This document shows positions 57,663 to 64,000 of a DNA stretch of 64,000 nucleotides, in pieces. Source of the DNA: Rhodococcus jostii RHA1 (GTDB lineage Bacteria; Actinomycetota; Actinomycetes; Mycobacteriales; Mycobacteriaceae); contig NC_008268.1 in the NCBI RefSeq assembly GCF_000014565.1, forward strand, positions 7,320,501 to 7,384,500. Reading direction: 5' to 3'. The first letter of the stretch is position 1. Each line of letters starts with the position of its first letter. The translations under genes and the position numbers were made by a program. The notes beneath the pieces were generated by a model. That model was given only the letters and a program-made list of their open reading frames with translations. It ran no database searches and was not told the origin of the DNA.

Positions 57663-60011
57663 ATGAATGACGCCGACGGGGCGCGCACCGCGCCCCGCTA
57701 CCAGCACATGTCGCACTGGGGCATGTTCGAGGCCGAGGTCGCCGACGGCGACGTCGTCGCCGCCCACCCGTACACCGGTGACGCGAACCCGTCACCGGTG
57801 CTGGGCAACATCGCCGGATCGGTCCGCAGCAAGGCACGGATCACCGGCCCGGTGGTGCGCCGCGGGTGGCTCGAGAACGGCCCGGGACCCAGCAGTTCCC
57901 GAGGGTCCGACGAGTTCGTGTCGGTCGACTGGGAGGAGCTGACCCAGCGGCTGGCGAACGAACTGCGCAGAGTCGTCGACACGCACGGCAACAGCGCGAT
58001 CTACGGCGGTTCGTACGGCTGGGCCAGCGCGGGACGGTTCCATCACGCCCAGAGTCAGGTCCACCGGTTCCTGAACACGCTCGGCGGCTACACCCGATCG
58101 GTGCACAGCTACTCGCTCGGCGCGACGGGCGTCATCATGCCCCGGGTGGTGGGCACGCACTGGAAGATGTTCGCTCGCTCCACGTCCTGGAAGATCATCG
58201 CCGAGCACACCGATCTCATGGTGTGCTTCGGTGGCGTCCCCCTCAAGAACACCGGCGTCAATCACGGCGGGACCAGCGACCACCCCACCCGCGACGCACT
58301 CGACGCCCTCCGGCGCCGCGGCGGATCCGTCGTGTCGTTCAGTCCGCTGCGCGACGACGTGCACGGCGCCGCCGAACGGCACGCCCCGGTGCCCGGCACC
58401 GATGTCGCGATCATGCTCGCCCTGGCGTTCGTCCTCGCGACGGAAGACCTGCATGACACGGCATTCCTGGGCAGCCACTGCGTCGGCTACGACCGCTTCG
58501 AGGACTACCTCCTCGGGCGCTCCGACGGCGTACCGAAATCGCCCGCGTGGGCCGAGCAGATCTCGGGCATCGCCGCAGCGGACCTCGTCGCCCTCGCCCG
58601 GCGGATGGCGGCGGGCAGGACGATGGTGACCGTCACCTGGTCGCTGCAGAGGGTGCGGCACGGTGAGCAGGCCCCGTGGATGGGGGTCACCCTCGCCGCG
58701 ATGCTGGGCCAGATCGGCCTACCCGGCGGCGGTTTCGGCCACGGCTACGGTTCCATGAACGAACCCGGGCTCGCCCCCGTCCCGTACCCGCTGCCCACGC
58801 TTCCCCAGGGGTTGAACCCCGTGCGCGACTTCATCCCCGTGGCCGCGATCTCGGACATGCTCCTGAACCCGGGCGCACCGTTCGACTACGACGGTCAGCG
58901 GCTGACGTACCCGGACATCAAGATGCTGTACTGGGCGGGCGGCAACCCGTTCCACCACCATCAGGACATTCCCCGTCTGCGCCGGGCGCTGGCCCGTCCC
59001 GACACGATCGTCGTCCACGACCCCTACTGGACGCCGATGGCCCGGCACGCGGACATCGTCGTCCCATCTACCACTTCGCTCGAGCGGGCCGATCTCAGCT
59101 GCACCCGCAACGACCCGCTGCTCGTCGCCATGCACGCCGCCGTCGGGCCGTACGCCGACGCGCAGGACGACTACGACACGTTCGCCGCCGTCGCCCGGAA
59201 ACTGGGTGTCGGGGAGAAGTTCACCGAGGGCCGCTCGTCCGAGCAGTGGCTCGAGCACCTGTACGGGCAGTGGCGTGACTTCGTCCGCGCGGACGGCGGT
59301 CCCGCCCCGAGTTTCGACGACTTCTGGGCGCAGGGCCACGTGCGGATGCGGACCGAGGACGACCTGATCCTGTTCGGCGACTTCCGGGCCGATCCGGTGA
59401 ACTTCCCCCTCGCCACCCCGAGCGGGCGGATCGAGATCTTCTCCGCCGACATCGACGGATTCGGCTACGACGACTGTGCCGGACACCCACGCTGGTACGA
59501 GCCCGAGGAATGGCTGGGCGGCCGACGGGCACGGCAGTTCCCGCTGCACCTGATCGCCAACCAGCCGCGGACCCGCCTGCACAGCCAACTCGACCACGGC
59601 GGCACCAGCCAGAAATCGAAGATCCGGGGCCGCGAACCGCTCCGAATCCATCCGGACGACGCCGCCGCCCGCGGACTCACCGCCGGCGACGTCGTCCGCG
59701 TGTTCAACGACCGCGGCGCCTGCCTCGCCGGTGTGGTGGTGGACGAGGGCGTCCGGCGCGGTGTGGTCCAGTTGTCGACGGGGGCCTGGTACGACCCGCT
59801 CGACGCGACCGACCCGGATTCCCTCTGCGTGCACGGGAACCCCAACGTGCTGACCCCGGACGTGGGCACGTCGTCACTCGCCCACGGCTGCACGGGCCAG
59901 CACGTGCTCGTCGAGATCGAACGCTACGAGGGTGAGCTTCCGCCTATCCGGGCGTTCGATCCACCGACGATCATTCGCCGGTCGGTTCCAGGGTCAGCGA
60001 GATCGAATTGA
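57663..60011 (+). CDS. Molybdopterin oxidoreductase of the BisC/TorZ (biotin/S- or N-oxide reductase) type
   Basis: A 782-residue DMSO-reductase-family enzyme without an N-terminal Fe-S motif and without a Tat signal, so cytoplasmic like BisC. The Mo-ligand Ser is in YGGSYGWASAGRFHH, and guanylate-binding segments include MLYWAGGNPFHHHQD and the C-terminal NPNVLTPDVGTSSLAHG. Such enzymes reduce biotin sulfoxide, methionine sulfoxide or N-oxides. It starts 15 bases after hemQ on the same strand and its last 41 bases overlap the convergent msrB gene. It is absent from the mycobacterial version of this locus as I recall it. Confidence 0.88.
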   Translation: MNDADGARTAPRYQHMSHWGMFEAEVADGDVVAAHPYTGDANPSPVLGNIAGSVRSKARITGPVVRRGWLENGPGPSSSRGSDEFVSVDWEELTQRLANELRRVVDTHGNSAIYGGSYGWASAGRFHHAQSQVHRFLNTLGGYTRSVHSYSLGATGVIMPRVVGTHWKMFARSTSWKIIAEHTDLMVCFGGVPLKNTGVNHGGTSDHPTRDALDALRRRGGSVVSFSPLRDDVHGAAERHAPVPGTDVAIMLALAFVLATEDLHDTAFLGSHCVGYDRFEDYLLGRSDGVPKSPAWAEQISGIAAADLVALARRMAAGRTMVTVTWSLQRVRHGEQAPWMGVTLAAMLGQIGLPGGGFGHGYGSMNEPGLAPVPYPLPTLPQGLNPVRDFIPVAAISDMLLNPGAPFDYDGQRLTYPDIKMLYWAGGNPFHHHQDIPRLRRALARPDTIVVHDPYWTPMARHADIVVPSTTSLERADLSCTRNDPLLVAMHAAVGPYADAQDDYDTFAAVARKLGVGEKFTEGRSSEQWLEHLYGQWRDFVRADGGPAPSFDDFWAQGHVRMRTEDDLILFGDFRADPVNFPLATPSGRIEIFSADIDGFGYDDCAGHPRWYEPEEWLGGRRARQFPLHLIANQPRTRLHSQLDHGGTSQKSKIRGREPLRIHPDDAAARGLTAGDVVRVFNDRGACLAGVVVDEGVRRGVVQLSTGAWYDPLDATDPDSLCVHGNPNVLTPDVGTSSLAHGCTGQHVLVEIERYEGELPPIRAFDPPTIIRRSVPGSARSN

Positions 60012-60408
60012 TGCAGTACCGCTGATCGGTGGGGGTGGGGTAGCCCTCGCCCTCGAAGACGTGGCCCAGGTGGCTGTGGCAGGTCCCGCACACCACCTCG
60101 ACGCGGCGCATGCCCAGCGACGTGTCCTCGCGGAGGATGACGGCGTCCGAGTCGGCCGGATCGAAGAACGACGGCCACCCGCAGTGCGATTCGAACTTCT
60201 CGGTGCTGCGGAACAGCTCGGCGCCACAGGCCCGGCAGTGATAGACGCCTTCCGTCTTCGTGTCGGTGTACTCGCCGACGAAGGGTCGCTCGGTACCGGC
60301 CTGGCGCAGCACGGCGTACTCCTCGGGAGTCAGTTTCTCGCGCCACTCGCTGTCGGAGAGAGCAACCTTCGGGGCGGACTGCGTGGGATCCTGCTGCTGC
60401 GAACTCAT
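59971..60408 (-). CDS. msrB: Peptide-methionine (R)-S-oxide reductase MsrB
   Basis: A 145-residue repair enzyme reducing methionine-R-sulfoxide in proteins. Zinc CxxC pairs are HCRACGAELF and VCGTCHSHLG; CGWPSFFDP and the catalytic Cys in RYCINSISL are intact. There is no signal peptide, so it acts in the cytoplasm. It follows aftC by 58 bases on the minus strand (Rv2674 position) and its 3' end overlaps the BisC-like gene by 41 bases. Confidence 0.96.
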   Translation of the reverse strand: MSSQQQDPTQSAPKVALSDSEWREKLTPEEYAVLRQAGTERPFVGEYTDTKTEGVYHCRACGAELFRSTEKFESHCGWPSFFDPADSDAVILREDTSLGMRRVEVVCGTCHSHLGHVFEGEGYPTPTDQRYCINSISLTLEPTGE

Positions 60409-60466
60409 GGCTCCACGCTAATACGTTTCGCCGATTCCGGCCGTGACGCCCTGCGTGCGACGCGGC

Positions 60467-61804
60467 CTACGTCTTGGCGGTGGCCGACTCGACCTGCGGC
60501 TGCACGTCCGGTTCCGGTTCCCGCGCCGGGGTGCCGTGAGCCTTCCCGTCCGGTTCGAGGAGGAACGCCGGGTCGATGCCCCGGTCGAGTCGCCCCTCGC
60601 GCCGTGCCGTGACGTAGCGGACGGTCAGCACGCCGAAGACCACGAGGAGCATCAGGCTCCACCCCAGCGTGGTCTTCATGTACTCGGCGGTCCGGCCGGC
60701 CTCGATGAACCGGCTCGACAGCCAGCTGTCGTAACTCATGAACCCGTACACGGCCAGCCACGCCGGCCAGTTCCGCATCACCGAATTCTTCAGCACCACG
60801 GACATCAGGAGCGGGAAGAGCATCATCGAGTAGTACATCTGGCCGAGCGAGCCGAGCAGCCACGACGCCGTCAGCAGAACCCCCGACGTGGTGACGACGA
60901 AGAACAGCTCGTCGTGGCGGTAGTAGCGGTAGAGCAGCCACAGGGAACTGAGCACGATGGCGGTGAAGACGCCGCGCAGGGCCCAGATCAGGGCGGTGGG
61001 GAGGCCGTAGTACTTGCCGTTGCCGACGATCGCGCTGTTGAAGTAGTCGCGCGATTCCATCAGGTACGGCACCGTGTGGCGCACGAAGTCCATCGGATCC
61101 GCGGACAGCGGCCACGCCACGGCGGTGAGGATCAGGGGAATGCCGATCGCGGTGACGAACACCTTCCACTGTCCGCGCACCAGAGGCAGCAGCAGGAGTG
61201 GGGCGAGGATCGGTTTGACCGCGAACGTCAGCCCGATGGCGACACCGGACCACATGTCCTTGCGCTTCATCAGCAACACGAGGAACGCGATCTCGCCGAG
61301 CAGGACCAGACCGTTGATGTTGGTGAAGACGAGGGTGTTGGTGACGGTCTCGGAGGAGAACGTGGCGAGCAGCAGGATCGGGGCCGCGATGGAGTTCAAT
61401 CCCAGGCCGAACAGCCGCAGGAGCAGGTACAACGCGATCACGATGGCGATCGCGTTGGCGATGATGAACAACCACCGGGACTTCTCGGGGTCGATCACCG
61501 CGATCGGAGCCATCAGCAGGGTGCCGGACGGCGGATACAGGTAATGCGGATCGACCCAGTTGAAGTTGGCGGTGTAGACGGGGCGGCCGTTGAGGAAGGC
61601 CAGCGCAGCGTTGTAGACCGGTCGGAAGTCGTCGGTGATGTACCCGTTGACCGCCTTGACGACCACTCGATGCAGCACTGTCATGACGGCGATCGGCCAC
61701 AGCGCGAAGTTGATTACCTCGTTGGCAGTCCGCCCGGTGCGCGGTTCGAGTTGTCGAAGGAACACCACGGCACGGTACACCGAGAAGCTCTGACGTGCGG
61801 TCAC
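60467..61804 (-). CDS. aftC: Alpha-(1->3)-arabinofuranosyltransferase AftC
   Basis: A 445-residue GT87/GT-C membrane glycosyltransferase with about ten membrane helices, Rv2673 counterpart. The first extracytoplasmic loop carries the catalytic acidic pair in YITDDFRPVYNAAL and the conserved NWVDPHYLYPPSG. In mycobacteria AftC adds alpha-1,3 arabinose branches to arabinogalactan and lipoarabinomannan from decaprenyl-phosphate arabinose. A cytoplasmic Pro/Glu-rich tail ends the protein. It indicates an arabinan-containing envelope. Confidence 0.92.
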   Translation of the reverse strand: MTARQSFSVYRAVVFLRQLEPRTGRTANEVINFALWPIAVMTVLHRVVVKAVNGYITDDFRPVYNAALAFLNGRPVYTANFNWVDPHYLYPPSGTLLMAPIAVIDPEKSRWLFIIANAIAIVIALYLLLRLFGLGLNSIAAPILLLATFSSETVTNTLVFTNINGLVLLGEIAFLVLLMKRKDMWSGVAIGLTFAVKPILAPLLLLPLVRGQWKVFVTAIGIPLILTAVAWPLSADPMDFVRHTVPYLMESRDYFNSAIVGNGKYYGLPTALIWALRGVFTAIVLSSLWLLYRYYRHDELFFVVTTSGVLLTASWLLGSLGQMYYSMMLFPLLMSVVLKNSVMRNWPAWLAVYGFMSYDSWLSSRFIEAGRTAEYMKTTLGWSLMLLVVFGVLTVRYVTARREGRLDRGIDPAFLLEPDGKAHGTPAREPEPDVQPQVESATAKT

Positions 61805-61838
61805 GCACCCCCTGTGGGTGTCGGACCGAACACGTCGG

Positions 61839-63395
61839 CTAGGCGGGGCAGGCGCTGCCGTCCGGGGGCAGCACGCCGTCCGCGACGTAGGTGACGATCG
61901 ACTTCTGCGCGCAGTCCGAATGGGTGGCGGGGTGGCCGCTGCCGTGCCACGTCAGGGTCGCGGTCGCGGCGCCTGCGCTCGACACGGCACCGGTCACCGT
62001 CCCCACCCCGGCGTTCCCGACGACCGGGTCGGCGGTGCCGCTCAGCACCAGGACCGGGAGTGTCAGCTCGCCGGGCAGGGCGGGCGGCGCGGTCGCGGGC
62101 CAGGAGGTGCACGCGAGCAGTCCGACGGCGGCGTTCGGGCCGAACAGCGGGAACCGCTCACCCCACAGCTTCTGCAGTTCGCGAACGCGGTCGGGTGCGG
62201 GCCACTGCTGGCCGTCCGTGCAGCGGGTGATGAACTGGCCGTCGGTCTCGTAGGCCGCCTCGGCCTGCGCGATCGCCGCGAGGATCGGCGCCGTGTTTCC
62301 GGCGAGGGCGGCGGACACCGCATCGGACAGGGCTCGGACGCGGCCCTGTTGGTCGCCGCCCGCCGCGGCGAGCGACCCGGACACCGCGGTGAGGAGGGCG
62401 TTCGCGGAGACCCGCGGGATCTGGCCGTTCGCGGCGCGGGTGACGGCGTCGGTCGTCGCCGCGCGGGGATCGGCGCCGAGGGAGCAGTTCAGGGCGGTGC
62501 ACTGGCGGGCGAACGCGTCGAATGCCGCCTCCTGACCCGCGACCTGCTGTTCGGTGGCGGTCGCGGCATCCACCGTGGTGACGGCGGGGGAGTCGAGGAC
62601 GAGTCGGCCGATCCGATCGGGGTACTTGGCGGCGTAGCTGAGCGCGACGGCACTGCCGTTGCCGGTGGCGAGGATCCCGAGCGCATCGACGTCCCAGGTG
62701 CGGCGCAGCTCTTCGATGTCGTCGGCGGCGTGGGTGCTGTCGAACGCGAGTTCCTGCGGCTGCAGGTAGTCGGTGCACACGATGGTGGCGTCGCGGCCCA
62801 GCGCGGTGACCTTGTCGACCTGGTCACCCGTCCCCGGGTCGAACTGCCCGAGATTCGCCAGGCTGCTGCGGAGCTCCGGAGTGAGGCATTCGATCTCCTG
62901 TGAGGAGGCGATGCCGCGGCGGTCCACCGCGACCACCGGTCGCGTCGACAGCAGGGACGTCAGACCGCCGGTGCTCAGCGCGGCGAGCGTCGCGGTCGAC
63001 GACCGGTCCGATCCCGACGTGAGCACCAGGGGGGCCGCGTTCTCGGGGGTGTCGGCGAGGCGTGCCCGCATGGCCCCCATAGTGAAGGAGCCGGGCAGGG
63101 TGCCGCTCTCGTCGACCGCCGACTCGTACGAGCCGCACTCGAAGATCAGCCCGGTGGGCGGCGTCGTTCCCGGGCCAAGGGCGCCGAGGGTGCTCTGCGT
63201 GCAGTCGGTCCACGCCAGATCGTTCTTCGGGGTCTGCAACACGGGCGGGGGAGCGTCGGCGTTCTCGGTCTCGGTCGCGGTGGGTTCGCTGCCGCCGCCC
63301 TCGCGTTCGACCGCCACGTGCGGCCGGTTGGACGGTCCGGCTCCGCACGCGCTGCACACCACGAGAACCATTGCGAGCAACACCGATCTGCGCAT
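61839..63395 (-). CDS. Secreted alpha/beta hydrolase-like lipoprotein (Rv2672-like)
   Basis: A 518-residue exported protein. The signal peptide MRRSVLLAMVLVVCSACGAG ends in a plausible lipobox with Cys 17. The mature part is an alpha/beta hydrolase of the tripeptidyl-aminopeptidase/SlpD type, with RPVVAVDRRGIASSQ, ILATGNGSAVALSYAAKYPD and the C-terminal TAP-like VLVLSGTADPVV and WHGSGHPATHSDC. At the elbow where GxSxG is expected the sequence is TGNGS, so the usual nucleophile position holds Gly. The start at 63395 follows the ribD-type stop by 23 bases. Operon with aftC and ribD. Confidence 0.85.
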   Translation of the reverse strand: MRRSVLLAMVLVVCSACGAGPSNRPHVAVEREGGGSEPTATETENADAPPPVLQTPKNDLAWTDCTQSTLGALGPGTTPPTGLIFECGSYESAVDESGTLPGSFTMGAMRARLADTPENAAPLVLTSGSDRSSTATLAALSTGGLTSLLSTRPVVAVDRRGIASSQEIECLTPELRSSLANLGQFDPGTGDQVDKVTALGRDATIVCTDYLQPQELAFDSTHAADDIEELRRTWDVDALGILATGNGSAVALSYAAKYPDRIGRLVLDSPAVTTVDAATATEQQVAGQEAAFDAFARQCTALNCSLGADPRAATTDAVTRAANGQIPRVSANALLTAVSGSLAAAGGDQQGRVRALSDAVSAALAGNTAPILAAIAQAEAAYETDGQFITRCTDGQQWPAPDRVRELQKLWGERFPLFGPNAAVGLLACTSWPATAPPALPGELTLPVLVLSGTADPVVGNAGVGTVTGAVSSAGAATATLTWHGSGHPATHSDCAQKSIVTYVADGVLPPDGSACPA

Positions 63396-63418
63396 GGCGA
63401 CCACCCTGCCAGGTTCCC

Positions 63419-64000
63419 CTACGGGCGGGGCAGCCGCACCCATCTGGTGAGGACGGTGCCGTCGGTGTCGGTGAGGATGTGCGCGGGAGTCATCGCGATG
63501 ATCCGGGCACCCGGCGCGGTGGCGACGCGACCCGCGGTTCCGCCGACGAGTACGGGCGCCGTGGTCAGGCAGACCTCGTCGACGACGTCGTCCGCGGTCA
63601 GCCGGCCGAACAGGCTCGGGCCGCCCTCGCAGAGCACACGGCGCAATCCGAGATGCTCGAGGGCGGCGATCAGCCCGTCGCCGCTGATCTGCCCGTCGCC
63701 GGCGGTCACGATCCGCGCACCCGCGTCGGCGAGAGCACGGACCCGCCCCGGGTCCGCGTCCGTGCACGTGACGACGATCGGGGCCACCTCCGTGTCGGTG
63801 AACAGGCGTGACTGCGGGTCGAGGTGGGCGCGTGCCGACACGACGGCGATCGGCGGGACCTCCGGCATCCCCGACGCCACCCGACGTCGTCTACCTTCAG
63901 CGTGAATGCGCGCCCCGCCGTAGTTCTCCACCCGGACGGTTCCGGCCCCGACCAGCACGACGTCGGCCAACTCCCGCAGTGTTTCGAAGACCAGCCTGTC
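63419..64000 (-). CDS. RibD C-terminal-type reductase (pyrimidine/dihydrofolate reductase family), N-terminus missing
   Basis: The frame is open from TAG at 63419-63421 to the window edge, giving 193 residues of the C-terminal part. DRLVFETLRELADVVLVGAG and GTVRVENYGG at the edge, then LRRVLCEGGPSLFGRL and DEVCLTTAPVLVGG, are RibD reductase-domain motifs. The Rv2671 counterpart has this fold without a deaminase domain and can act on dihydrofolate-like substrates. Whether a deaminase domain precedes it cannot be seen here. It leads the operon into the lipoprotein and aftC genes. Confidence 0.88.
   Translation of the reverse strand, partial: DRLVFETLRELADVVLVGAGTVRVENYGGARIHAEGRRRRVASGMPEVPPIAVVSARAHLDPQSRLFTDTEVAPIVVTCTDADPGRVRALADAGARIVTAGDGQISGDGLIAALEHLGLRRVLCEGGPSLFGRLTADDVVDEVCLTTAPVLVGGTAGRVATAPGARIIAMTPAHILTDTDGTVLTRWVRLPRP

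Overview
The window is high-GC actinobacterial chromosome. Gene order and strand follow the Mycobacterium tuberculosis block Rv2711 to Rv2671 read backwards: ideR, sigB, DUF3099, DUF3039, yihY, sigA, ppgK, suhB, cei, DUF4193, DUF3093, dut, DUF3710, hydrolase, OB-fold, DUF3159, ceoC, ceoB, APC permease, TRAM methyltransferase, dxs, RNase D, DUF3000, hemE, hemY, hemQ, msrB, aftC, Rv2672-like lipoprotein, ribD. The inserted lipid genes (wax ester synthase/DGAT, fadBA, lipase with KstR-type operators), galE directly after ideR, and an arabinan transferase point to a mycolic-acid actinomycete, most likely Rhodococcus. Locus correspondences are from memory, not from a search. I saw no tRNA, rRNA, IS element, prophage or CRISPR.

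Layout. 1-7.3 kb: end of a DUF4192 gene, ideR-galE, an acuC/lysine-acetyltransferase pair, and sigB with an ECF-type promoter. 7.4-15.4 kb: methyltransferase, small DUF proteins, YihY, a superfamily-2 helicase and a KhtTU-like K+/H+ antiporter. 15.4-24.2 kb: sigA, ppgK, suhB, cei and a run of conserved mycobacterial-type orphan genes with dut. 24.2-29.4 kb: potassium locus, TrkA-type CeoB/CeoC divergent from a KimA-like permease, then an RNA methyltransferase. 29.4-36.5 kb: MarR regulator, DrrAB-like exporter with a SIMPL protein, a three-domain glutaminase and dxs.

36.5-53.8 kb is the main accessory block, inserted between dxs and DUF3000. It holds a sugar porter, a siderophore-binding lipoprotein with an IdeR box, and a tightly coupled six-gene operon at 39.3-46.1 kb. 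Then come fadBA, RNase D, and a divergent wax-ester-synthase/lipase pair with two near-identical KstR-like palindromes. 54.4-57.6 kb carries hemE-hemY-hemQ of the coproporphyrin-dependent heme route. 57.7-64.0 kb has a BisC-like molybdoenzyme converging on msrB, then aftC, a secreted hydrolase-like lipoprotein and the start-less end of a ribD-type reductase.

The best candidate for an undescribed system is the 39.3-46.1 kb operon: a GntR/UTRA regulator, an AprB-like two-cluster ferredoxin, a sulfonate/nitrate-type ABC importer whose binding protein carries an extra NosL-like C-terminal domain, and an AprA-like flavoprotein fused to about nine HEAT repeats. The genes overlap by 1-4 bases except for one 16-base gap. 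The layout suggests uptake of a small anion or organosulfur compound coupled to an intracellular redox step, but the substrate cannot be read from the sequence.
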